36,571 nucleotides of DNA from Chara braunii. Lineage: Eukaryota; Streptophyta; Charophyceae; Charales; Characeae. The translations under genes and the position numbers were made by a program. The stretch spans positions 4,540,713 through 4,577,283 of the forward strand of contig BFEA01000018.1 in NCBI GenBank assembly GCA_003427395.1. Direction: 5' to 3'. Positions 28,179-36,571 of the stretch are shown here, one piece after another. Numbering within the stretch: position 1 is the first letter of the stretch; each line of letters starts with the position of its first letter. A model generated the notes under the pieces. The model saw only the letters and a list, made by a program, of their open reading frames with translations. It had not been told where the DNA came from and made no database searches.

Positions 28179-28697
28179 CAACAGCAAAATTTCTCAGAAT
28201 TAAATAATTATTCTAGAGTAAAATTACATTATAAATTCTAAATTTTCATTCCGTCTTAAAAAATGTAATTCAAATTTTAAAGTTTTCCGTCTTACTTGAA
28301 AACTTTCCTTCCAAGAATGAGGTATCTCTTCTAACTTGAACTGCATGCTAGAGATGGAATGAAAGCCTGGACGAGTTCATAAAATATTTTAATTGGACTG
28401 CCATTCTAAGTAAGGATTTCCAGTGATAAATAAGTTAATCCAATCTAAATTAGACGATATTTGTTGTAATAGAATGAAAGTCTAATTAAACATTTCATAA
28501 ACTCGTCCAGACTTTCATTCCATCTTGAACAAATAGATGTAGTTGGAAGGGAAAACTCATATTTAGACTGAAACTTATTAAATTCAATTGAAAATTTTAG
28601 AATTTGACAAACATTGGAATGATAATTTAAAAATATGAAGGATATTTTTTTATGGAATGTTTTTTCAACTTTCATTTCTCATGGGAATTTTTTTTTC
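28179..28697 (-). mobile_element. Second MITE copy, inverted, one terminus eroded
   Basis: The reverse complement aligns along its whole length with the MITE at 26139-26782, for example TGGAATGAAAG.CTGGACGAGTT and AACTTTCATT. The left terminus CAACAGCAAAATTTC is recognisable. The right terminus has lost the last bases (TTTTTTTCGATC instead of CTGTTG). No clear TA duplication is visible here. It lacks the 124-bp internal duplication. Confidence 0.75.
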
Positions 28698-29602
28698 GAT
28701 CTTTATTAAATGACCATTCAAATAAAATCCGGATAAAAACACAACGAAACAAATCAAACCATAGAGCTAAAGCCTTTAGGTTGAGTGGCAATAGTGGATT
28801 GAAGTTGAATCGAAAACCGACGAATCGGCAAACGACCTATTATCAGTGATACTAATAGAAGATGATGCTCAGTAGGATCAGATTGAACAGGTCAAGCCTT
28901 TAATTGAATTCGCAGCCCTGCATCACAGTACAGACCAAANAGAGTCACTACTACGTTTGAGCCAAAAGGAGAACGTACTNCATCTCGTAGCCTAGCTCCT
29001 CTACTAACGTTCACCTTACCTCCCTCAAAGTCATCCATAACTNNGGCATTGTCTTGCCAAAGTTTTCCCTAACAAAAAATAATATAACTCTCCAGATTTC
29101 ACAAAATTTTGACAGCGCTTCCCGTAGGAAAAGTGTCTTTCCAGAATATTCAGGTGTCCAAAAATGACTAACTCCTTCAGATTTGTAAAAATTTCGGCAG
29201 CGCTTCCCGTAGGAACAAGAGACTGACAAGATTTATACAAAATTGAAAATGCAAAGACAAAACATAACTATACTTGGGACCAACTTCTGACACTTACCTG
29301 ATAGTTATAACCGGAGATAGTCTGCTCGATCCCTTCTTGAAGATGACATCTTGAGCTAACACTGATCCTAACTCCTATAGGGTCAGTCTTATTTTATCCC
29401 AAGTTTCCCTCCCAGCATCCATCTCACCTACCTATAGCTCCAATACTCAGCGAGCATCTAAAGCAACTAAGCTATCAAAAAGATGTCCCAAACGAGTGCC
29501 CGCAAACATACATAATCTCTCCCAGTCCCACACCAGTTTAATCCAAATAGTTCGTTAATCTCTCAATTATTTTGATCCTCAGTAACCCCCTTTTCTATGG
29601 CA
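28698..29602. other. No gene; one tandem duplication
   Basis: Several ambiguous bases (28920, 28980, 29043-29044). At 29084-29230 an 85-bp unit is duplicated and contains AGCGCTTCCCGTAGGAA in both copies. On the minus strand it reads TACGGGAAGCGCTGCCGAAATT, close to a motif in the inverted arms at about 31587 and 32070. Nothing coding is supported. Confidence 0.5.
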
Positions 29603-29756
29603 TAGGATCAGAACGCCCCAACTTATGGGTATGCCTAGCTTCCATGACAAAAGCGTATGTCCAGACTGCCCCAACTTAAGGGTATGCCCAGCCCAACATA
29701 AACTATGCACAAAAAGCATATGACCAGACCGCCCTTACTTAAGGGTACGCCTTGTC
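29603..29756 (+). repeat. Dyad repeat array, block 1 (three units)
   Basis: Three units of about 55-62 bp with core CCGCCC.(A/T)ACTTA(A/T)GGGTA flanked by arms such as GACCAGA/GCCTTGTC. They are the same family as block 2 at 33919-34765. Confidence 0.8.
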
Positions 29757-30359
29757 GGGGCAAATACCCTGACAAGGGTATTTGCCGGGGGTTTTCAATG
29801 TCGGACGCTGTCCGACTTTTTTGCTTAATAGAAAGACAGGATGAGACTGATGTTTGTCAAAAGTTTATTCAGACCAACCCTATAACTGAGATACCTAAAA
29901 CTTGGCGTCGTTGACGTATGACGTCATTGACATTCGATCGAAACTGTGGGAGTCAGTCGTACGACTTGTCGTCCGTGGTTCCCGATAAGGCCGCAATTGT
30001 GCGCGGTCATGGAAAGACTATAGCTAGACCTAATCTACATAAAATAATGCCGCGCGACTGCTAAGCCGCACGATTCAAAGCCCAAGAGGGCTAAAAGGAA
30101 GGATGCGCCAGATATAGAGCCGCATCGCAGAGGGAATATGTAAAAGGGTTTTTATTTCCTAAACCGCGAGGTTTGCTCCGAGCAAGGAAACAATGTCATA
30201 TCCGGAGCCTAAAAGTGCTAGTCGCAGCGCCATCAGGGTGAGTCGCCCAATGAATGGACGGCAACGTGAGTACGGTGGGACCAGGAGGCGGTTGTGCCGA
30301 CAGCGGCGCAACTGACTTTGAAAAGGGAGGTCGACGAGACCTGCCTATGGTCAAGGCTG

Positions 30360-31725
30360 GGATCTGAGTTCTTTTTGAAACGTTGTATTTTTCGGTTTGC
30401 GCCACTATTTTTTTTGTGGTGTAAAACAATTTTGTTGGCCTTGAATTTCTTTTCTGTAGGTAGTCAGGCACCAACGCCCTGTGCATGAATTTTCTTAAGT
30501 GTTTTTATTTATCGAATACTTTTCTAAAATTCATCAAAGTCGGGGTACTTTTTGCACCCCGTTCTGAGCCTGTCGGGATTTGAACTCGTGAATTTTCATG
30601 AGTTCTTTCCCTACTCCTCCCTACCTGACAACTGTCCTCCCCGTTTTCAGGGGAGGGCAACAGAGGGAAGGAGTAGGCTGTTGACAGATAACTGCATGCT
30701 CCTGTCTCAAATCACGGCTAAGAGCATTGCAGTTGAGGAGGTTGGGGTTTTTCTTTTATTTTCTTCTTTTTTCTTTTCTTTCCTTTATTTTGTGTGAGGA
30801 CACTTGTCCTCACGTGGTGCTACCTCTGGCAGGGGCTGCCAGAGGTAACTGTCAGGCTCCCGTTTTTGAAGGGAGCCTGGAAATTGAAGCGCCACTAAGG
30901 AAAAGGCTAGGTACATCCTTTTCCCCGACGTATCTGCCCTGGGAAAAGGGTCCAGATACATCAAACTATAAGGGGTTGTATCTCTCCAACCCCTTATCAG
31001 AAAAATAAAAGAAAAAAGGTTTTGGAAATGGCAGAAACCCATCAATCTCGTGAGATTCCGAGATAGCTGGGAAAAATAAAAATAAAAATAAAAATAAAAA
31101 TAAAAATAAAAATAAAAATAAAAATAAAATAGGCCAATTAAAGAAACTGCCCCACACGAAGGCTGTGGCTGTGGTGCGGCCATAGTCAACCCTGGATCCT
31201 GGCAGATCAAGGGCTCACAGTGAGCCTGTGATTTTGCCTGGGGGCTGGAGTGACGACCAGCCCTCCTCAGCCAATATAAAACTGGCAGCTGCCCCCCAGC
31301 TGCCACACAATGCACTCGTGATGCCAGTGTGTGACGAGCACACTTTAGTGTTGCTGGCTGCTGGAGCTGCTGCCTGAGGCAACGTGAGGAGAGGCTGGAG
31401 GTCCGCAGAGGAGCGCAAGGAGAAGAACCGGGCAGCCATAGCCAGGGCAGAGAACACTCTCCTCCCCTCCCCTCTGGCTGGTGCTGGTCCCACGGGACAG
31501 ACCCAGTGGCGTTGCGGGACTACAACAGTGCGGCACAGTGAAATTTGTGCCCAATTTTGACCTGCTGTTTTTTCACTGTGGTAGTACGGGAGTGCTGCCG
31601 AAATTTTGCGGCGGCAACGCGACTTTTACGGCAGCGGTACGAAAGTGGTGCCGAAATTCTGCGGCGGCAACGCGGCTTTTTACGGCAGCTATACGGAGGT
31701 GTTGCCCAACCTTTGCGTCCCCAAG
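30360..31725 (+). repeat. Left arm of the giant inverted repeat (about 1.35 kb)
   Basis: The reverse complement of 31985-33304 aligns along its length, by eye roughly 90 percent identical, including whole blocks such as AACGCCCTGTGCATGAATTT. The arm is a chain of distinct hairpins: ACCTCTGGCA/TGCCAGAGGT (30822-30846), CAGGCTCCC/GGGAGCCTG (30853-30879), GGAAAAGG/CCTTTTCC (30899-30924), ATAAGGGGTTG/CAACCCCTTAT (30968-30997), TGGCAGCTG/CAGCTGCCA (31283-31305) and others. An (AAAAT)n run occupies about 31072-31129. The inner end holds a tandem unit of about 54 bp (GCTGCCGAAATT...GCGGCGGCAACGC). Confidence 0.9.
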
Positions 31726-31803
31726 TTGCGGCGGCGACGCAATTCGGGGACGACGATATAATTAATTCTGCGAGCCACCGAGACGGCCACGGTCGCGTCG
31801 TCC

Positions 31804-31979
31804 CTTTGCCGCTCTAGCCGGGTGCGCCACCTGTACATCCCGCGGTCCTATACGACAGGATAGGTTCCCGCGGGGCATAAGCTTCCTTCCCTAAGGGGCT
31901 AGCACCACCCTTAGGGGCGTATCCCTACCGAGCTACTGACCCACATGCGAAAGCTTTTAAATGCAATTGCAGAGGTAGG
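31804..31979 (+). repeat. Conserved motif of about 180 bp, copy 2, in the palindrome spacer
   Basis: It matches 26967-27147 in order and spacing of conserved blocks. In this copy it also contains two hairpins, CCCGCGG...CCGCGGG at about 31840-31877 and CCTAAGGG/CCCTTAGG at about 31891-31916. It fills most of the single-copy spacer between the arms. Confidence 0.75.
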
Positions 31980-31984
31980 TCAGC

Positions 31985-33304
31985 CGATGGCGTTTGCTCC
32001 GTATCGCTGCCGTAAAGGTTCGGCAGCACCTTCGTATCGTTGCCGTAAAAAGCCGCGTTGCCGCCGCAAAATTTCGGCAGCACTCCCATACTACCGCAGT
32101 GAAAAAACAACAGGCCAAAATTAGTAAGAGTTGGGCCCCAGACCCAAATTTCACTGTGTCGCACTGCCGTAGTCCCGCAGCGTCACTGGGTCTGTCCCGT
32201 GGGACCAACACCAGCCAGAGGGGAGGGGAGCAGAGTGCTCCCTGCCCTGGCTATGGCTGCTCTGTTTTTCTCCTTGCGCTCCTCTGCTGACCTCTGGCCT
32301 CTCCTCACGTTGCCTTAGGCAGCAGCTCCAGCAGCCAGCAACACTCAAGTGTGCTCGTCACTGGCATCACGAGGGCATTGTGTGGCAGCTGGGGGGCAGC
32401 TGCCTGTTATATATTTGCTGAGGAGGGCTGGTCGTCACTCCAGCCCCCAGGCAAAATCGCGGGCTCACTGTGAGCCCTTGATCTGCTAGGATCCTGGGTT
32501 GACTGTGGTCGCACCACAGCCACAGCCTTAGTGTGGGGCAGTTTCTTTAACTGCCCTATATTTTTTTTTTTTTTTTTTTTTCCTTGATATCTCGGAATCT
32601 CACGAGATTGCTGGGTTCCTGCCATTTCTAAATCTATTTTTCTTCTATTTTTCTTCTATTTTTCTGATAAGGGGTTGGAGAGATACAACCCCTTACAGTT
32701 TGATGTATCTGGACCCTTTTCCCAGGGCAGATACATCGGGGAAAAGGATGTAAATAGCCTTTTTCTTAGTGGCCCTTCAATTTTCAGGCTCCCTTCAAAA
32801 ACGAGAGCCTGACAGTTACCTCTGGCAGCCCCTGCCAGAGGTAGCACCACGTGAGGACAAGTGTCCTCACACAAAATAAAGGAAAGAAAAGAAAAAAGAA
32901 GAAAATAAAAGAAAAACCCCAACCTCCTCAACTGCAATGCTCTTAGCCGTGATTTGAGNCAGGAGCATGCAGTTATCTGTCAACAGCCTACTCCTTCCCT
33001 CTGTTGCCCTCCCCTGAAAACGGGGAGGACAGTTGTCAGGTAGGGAGGAGTAGGGAAAGAACTCATGAAAATTCACGAGTTCAAATCCCGACAGGCTCAG
33101 AACGGGGTGCAAAAAGTACCCCGACTTTGATGAATTTTAGAAAAGTATTCGATAAATAAAAACACCTAAGAAAATTCATGCACAGGGCGTTGGTGTCTGA
33201 CTACCTACAGAAAAAAATTCAAGGCCAACAAAATTGTTTTACGCCACCAAAACAATAGTGGCGCAAACCGAAAAATACAACTTTTCAAAAAAAACTCAGA
33301 TCCT
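31985..33304 (-). repeat. Right arm of the giant inverted repeat (about 1.3 kb)
   Basis: Inverted counterpart of 30360-31725. Both arms end at the same place (GGATCTGAGTT at the outer tip). The right arm has a pure T run (about 32561-32582) where the left has (AAAAT)n. The copies differ by scattered substitutions and small indels, so this is not a fold-back assembly artefact. Confidence 0.9.
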
Positions 33305-33758
33305 ATTTTTCGTTTCCACCCCCCCCTGACAACGGGGAGGCAGCTGGCAGGTCGGGAGGAGCAGGTCCTTTGTCTCATCCTCCCTTTTCTTTCCTTTTCC
33401 TCTCGCGTGTGCGATATGAGCCGCGAGATCTTAGATCTCGCGGCTACGAAAATTTGTGCTACCATGAGGTGGGAGCTATCGTGTTCCCACACAGTCTAAA
33501 AAGACTGTTTTCTTCGACAGCAGAGGCATTGTTTGCCTCGTGCAGCCTCTGGAGTGGTGGGCGTTGCTTCAGCAACGACACCTATCTCTCCGCTGTTTTT
33601 TTTTTTTTTTTTTTTTTTTTTTAGGACTGCCGTTGGCGTAACCCAACGACCAGTGTAGATTGCGCCAACGGGGCTGGCATTCCCCCCTGCCCCACCGATT
33701 TACAGACCCTGGTTCTATTCCCTTAGGGCCATCGAAAAAATTTTGGGCCGTTTTTTTT

Positions 33759-33792
33759 ATTTATGCGTGTCATCCTTGCGCAGGGGCCATGC
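33759..33792 (-). pseudogene. U6: U6 snRNA 3' fragment, 34 bp perfect
   Basis: The minus strand reads GCATGGCCCCTGCGCAAGG then ATGACACGCATAAAT, identical to the U6 copy at 14349-14380. The match ends just 5' of GCATGG, next to CTGCA, and 3' of ATAAAT, where a run of A starts. It is a 5'-truncated remnant. Confidence 0.85.
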
Positions 33793-33918
33793 TGCAGCCA
33801 CGCAGCCGTTCCCGACCGTGAGATTTTATGATCACGCGGCCGAGAATGGCCGCGCTTCATGCTGGTGTAATGAGCAGTTCCAAAAGAAAAAAACTTTTGC
33901 TTAACTGACGAAATGAGG

Positions 33919-34765
33919 CATATGACTAGACTGTCATAACTTAAGGGTATGCCTAGTCAGCCTTAAACGAAGTTTACGTAGGGCATAACATTAGACTACC
34001 TCAGCTTAGGGGTATGCCTAACCTGCCTAAACAAATACAAACGACGAATGGTCAGACCGCCCTAACTTAAGGGTATGTCCAACCTACATAAAATGAACGA
34101 CAGAGGGCATATCGCTAGGCCGCCCCAACTTAGGGGTACACCTAGTTAGCCTAAGCAACTTAAGTTACATAAGGCAACGTGACCAGACCGCCCTAACTTA
34201 AGGGTAGGCCTGAGCTGCCTAAACAAACAAAACAACGTATGAGTAAGCCGCCCTAACTTAAGGGTACGCTCAGTCTGTCCGAGTTACCTTCACTTTATAT
34301 TCTTAAGTTGTCTCTCTTCTCTTTCTGTTCTATCTGATTTACTGACAGACTTTCCTGACTTAGGGTGTCTGGTCTGCCAGACAATATAAGTTCATATAAT
34401 ATATGTATCAAATTTTATACTTTGGTTGACCATTAAGTTCACAGCTCATGACTAAGCCGCCCTAACTTAGGGGTACACTTAGTCTTATACCCTTGTCCCC
34501 CTCAGAAGAAAACACATACAGAACCGGGTCTACACAACTTAGAATATGCCAAACTCTGTTTTCAGCAACCCAAAAGAAACATCAGGATTCTGAGCCTTCC
34601 CAACTTAGGGTGTCCGTCCTCCTGTTCACAAACCCCAGAAAAGAAACAACGACTGGTCCGTCCAACTTAGGATAGGCGTAGTCCTACAAAGTCATACATC
34701 CAGCCCGAAAAACAAAAATAAAACATAGCACTAAGCCCACTTAACTTAGAGGGATTCAGCCTTGG
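33919..34765 (+). repeat. Dyad repeat array, block 2 (about eleven units)
   Basis: Units start near 33919, 33983, 34045, 34107, 34175 and 34236 (spacing 61-68 bp), then more loosely near 34335, 34444, 34587, 34649 and 34725. The core is GCCGCCCTAACTTAAGGGTA. Outer arms pair within units, e.g. GACTAAG...CTTAGTC (34449-34483) and CTAGG...CCTAG in the unit at 34107, and the inner CCCTAA pairs with TTAGGG. Later units are shorter and more diverged. Confidence 0.85.
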
Positions 34766-35397
34766 CGTTGACCCGGTCAAACACATACAAAACACCTTTA
34801 GCCCGCATTTCCTCATTTTCCCTTTTCTTAATTCAAACAGATTAAGTATCTGACTTTCACACATAATTCGTTCCTTTTACTTCGCAGTGGTTCAAGAAAC
34901 AAAGTAACGACAATATAAAGTCAAAAATAGTCCTTATCATAGTCTCAGTCAGAAAAGGTAGTAGATTTAGGGGAATACGGGATCATACGAGTGAAGCGAG
35001 ATTATACCTGAGTGTTCCTTGCCTCTAGAACCCCACCTGGGCTCCGGCAGAGCTCCCGCAATTGATGGGTGTACCTTCCATAAGGTCTTGCTGCGGTCCT
35101 ACGGGTTGCAATCCCGCTTGCCGCCTTCCTCTCGTAACCTAAGACCAGACTTAGAGTAAGAAGGGAAGAAAGAGGGGTTTTAGACGCTCGAGATACAAGC
35201 GAGGGTCAACTCAACTCACAGGAGAGGGCCTTGATATCTTCATGCGTCTGAGGGCCTCGCAATGGTGGCCAAATACGCGAGTAAGATGGTCAAATCGAAG
35301 CCAAATCTCAGAGCGACGAGGCTCTGACGGTCCTTCAAGTTGCAGCAGTAACCCTCTTCCAAAGGTCTGACCACACCCTCAAACCGCCATACTCCGC
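34766..35397. other. No gene recognised
   Basis: AT-rich first half, mixed second half. CGGGTTGCAATCCCG at about 35103 resembles a tRNA T-arm, but no matching D-arm, anticodon arm or acceptor stem is present. Confidence 0.4.
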
Positions 35398-35460
35398 TGT
35401 CGGTGCGAATACCCTTACAAGGGTATCCGCCCTGGTTTTTGCGAGTAAAACAGAAAGTTG
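35398..35460 (+). repeat. Degenerate direct copy of the hairpin-element left end
   Basis: GCGAATACCCTTACAAGGGTATCCGCC followed by TGGTTTTTGCGAGTAAA resembles 29762-29835 (AAATACCC..ACAAGGGTATTTGCC, GGGTTTT, TTTTTTGCTTAATAGAAAG). The inverted repeat inside is conserved. Confidence 0.5.
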
Positions 35461-36307
35461 ATTGGCTTAAAATTTAAGTATACCACGCTAGGCGTGACCG
35501 CGTCTGTAATTTACGTTGACAGGATGGTTGACCACAATGGCGAGTGCGTAGGCGCGCAGGTTTAAGGCGTGCGTGATTCTTTTCCATTGTTGATCGCAAA
35601 GCCGGCCCAGACCCCGGTTGTTTTGCTTGGTGATATTATCATTATTTATTTATTTTTGATTAAGCAGGAATTAAGAATATTTTCGTTTGATTGGTACATA
35701 TTGACCGAGTCGAGCGCGCGTGCGGAGAAACGACCCCGACGACGACATCGGCAACGATGGCGACAGTGTGACTGTGATAGGCCGGCGCGGACTCTCGGTG
35801 GCCGTGCGCGTAGATGTAGGCTGAGGAATGGCGCAGCACGCTTTTGCGGCCCTGAACGGCCGCGCCGTATCATCCTATATGGAGTCTCGGGTGTAGCTGT
35901 TGTAGGCTTGGGCTTAGCCCTATAGGTTACGGCAGTGGGTTGACGATATGGAGGTTCGGGGATCGAGGTTAGNGGGCATCGGCGCGGCAACCGCAGCNGG
36001 GTGTCGCGGAAGGAATCATTGGGGCTGAGGGCCACCAGGGCTATCCCCCTCAGTTTTTTTGGCGGTGCGGCGGCAGGCCCGGTCCACGGGGCCGGTAGGG
36101 TGCTGGCAGTTCCTGTCCTTTGTTTAGGAATTTTTATATGTATGTGTTATTTTATTTTACTTCTAGTCATTGTTTTCACTATTATGCGCGGCCCCGTTTG
36201 ACTTGGGGCATGGTAACCCGGACGCGAGCCTGGCCCNGTGCGTGCGTGAGTGCAAGAGGGAGGCCGTGTGGCCTTCGGAGGAGTCGTGGGGCATTCCCCC
36301 GGCCAAT
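35461..36307. other. No gene recognised; low-quality GC-rich sequence
   Basis: Contains three ambiguous bases (35973, 35998, 36236), a hairpin CACGC-ta-GGCGTG at about 35485-35497, and GCGGCC/GGCCGC at about 35847-35864. Short ORFs on both strands show no domain. Confidence 0.4.
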
Positions 36308-36394
36308 GTCCTTCAGGACATCCGTTAAAATTGGAACGATGCACAGAGGATTCGCATGGCGCCTGCGCTAGGATGACACGGATAAATCACGAAA
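36308..36394 (+). pseudogene. U6: Full-length diverged U6 snRNA copy
   Basis: Starts at the U6 5' end (GTCCTTCAGGACATCCG), keeps TTAAAATTGGAACGATG, and ends with GGATGACACGGATAAATCACGAAAG. Substitutions fall in conserved positions (GGATTCGCATGGCGCC, CTGCGCTAGG). The catalytic box has the same ACACAGA-type change as the copy at 14301, suggesting a common source. No promoter element or target-site duplication was found. Confidence 0.85.
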
Positions 36395-36571
36395 GAGCCG
36401 GGGCGCTCTGACTCTTACTCGGCTGTCCTACTTTCGAAGGAGGCGGGTGCCTGCGGCAGCGGGGATGAGCGTTAGACCAGAGCGACGGGGCCGGGCGAGC
36501 GGTGCTGCGCAATAGCAAGGGAGCAATAGCGCGATAGAGTGGGAAGGTGGAGGATGAACGCGGACGGGATT

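Larger units (their letters stand above)
29757..33890. mobile_element. Hairpin-rich insertion with giant inverted repeat
   Basis: This interval replaces the spot where the next unit of the dyad array is expected. It is dense in short inverted repeats: GCAAATACCC/GGGTATTTGC (29764-29789), GTCGGAC-gct-GTCCGAC (about 29801-29817), AGTCGTACGACT (about 29952), AGCCGCGAGATC/GATCTCGCGGCT (about 33419-33446) and CGCGGCC/GGCCGCG (about 33835-33854). It carries the two long arms described separately. No transposase, RT or other enzyme is encoded. The class is unknown; a non-autonomous foldback-type element is the closest comparison. Confidence 0.55.

Noticed and set aside
30570-30600. tRNA-like box B (GAGTTCAAATCCCG on the minus strand, also in the right arm)
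   Set aside because: No matching acceptor, D-arm or anticodon arm. The segment is part of the GAACTC/GAGTTC hairpin.
30727-31008. A 93-codon ORF (MQLRRLGFFF...) present in both inverted arms, and an 81-codon ORF likewise
   Set aside because: Its presence in both arms follows from the inverted duplication. For the 93-codon ORF the differences between the arms are mostly amino-acid changing, so there is no sign of selection on a protein, and its N-terminus comes from a T-rich tract.
34107-34300. Telomere-like CCCTAA/TTAGGG matches
   Set aside because: Single hexamers inside each dyad unit, not tandem telomere repeats.
33919-34765. Possible CRISPR array
   Set aside because: Repeat units vary, spacers are not unique uniform segments, and the context is a eukaryotic nuclear genome. 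A dyad satellite fits better.

Overview
The window looks like nuclear DNA from a streptophyte, either a charophyte alga or a land plant. A Chara-like alga is my best guess but is not proven. The reasons are a plant-type RD receptor-like kinase, U6 snRNA copies that closely match the plant sequence, a Ty3/gypsy pol with plant-like layout, a LINE with a zf-RVT tail, many microsatellites, and assembly gaps (one run of N at 15978-16241 plus single Ns). It is repeat-dominated. I see one convincing host protein gene, the kinase on the minus strand at 9230-10903.

Layout. 1-5.6 kb: microsatellites, a hammerhead-ribozyme-like core (minus, about 179-220), diverged tandem duplications and a few weak ORFs. 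5.7-6.1 kb: a GC-rich minisatellite carrying CACGTG sites. 6.2-8.7 kb: two U6 retrocopies (one with perfect 14-bp target-site duplications), hairpins and simple repeats. 8.7-11.7 kb: the kinase, a decayed Gly/Pro/Tyr-rich continuation beyond its stop codon, an upstream tandem repeat and a possible upstream exon. 12.2-14.3 kb: a 5'-truncated LINE (minus), beside another U6 retrocopy with 14-bp duplications. 14.7-17.2 kb: a GCCCCT-rich repeat family in direct and inverted copies, and two strong hairpins. 19.8-26.8 kb: a decayed Ty3/gypsy element (PBS-like site, gag, zinc knuckle, protease, RT/RNase H, a PHD-type finger, integrase). Its integrase tail is broken by a TA-flanked MITE, and a second inverted MITE copy lies at 28.2-28.7 kb.

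29.6-34.8 kb holds the most unusual sequence. A family of about 62-bp repeats, each with internal dyad symmetry, is interrupted by about 4.1 kb of hairpin-rich DNA. That insert contains two inverted arms of about 1.3 kb around a spacer of about 0.26 kb, and each arm is itself a string of different short hairpins. The spacer shares a motif of about 180 bp with the region between the two MITEs. 34.8-36.6 kb is low in recognisable features apart from one more U6 copy.

Functionally the window is a graveyard of retroelements around one kinase gene. The LINE class is the likely source of the machinery that retroposed U6. The gypsy element is inactive by several independent lesions. The hairpin element is the best candidate for something not previously described. 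All calls come from reading the sequence, with no database search.
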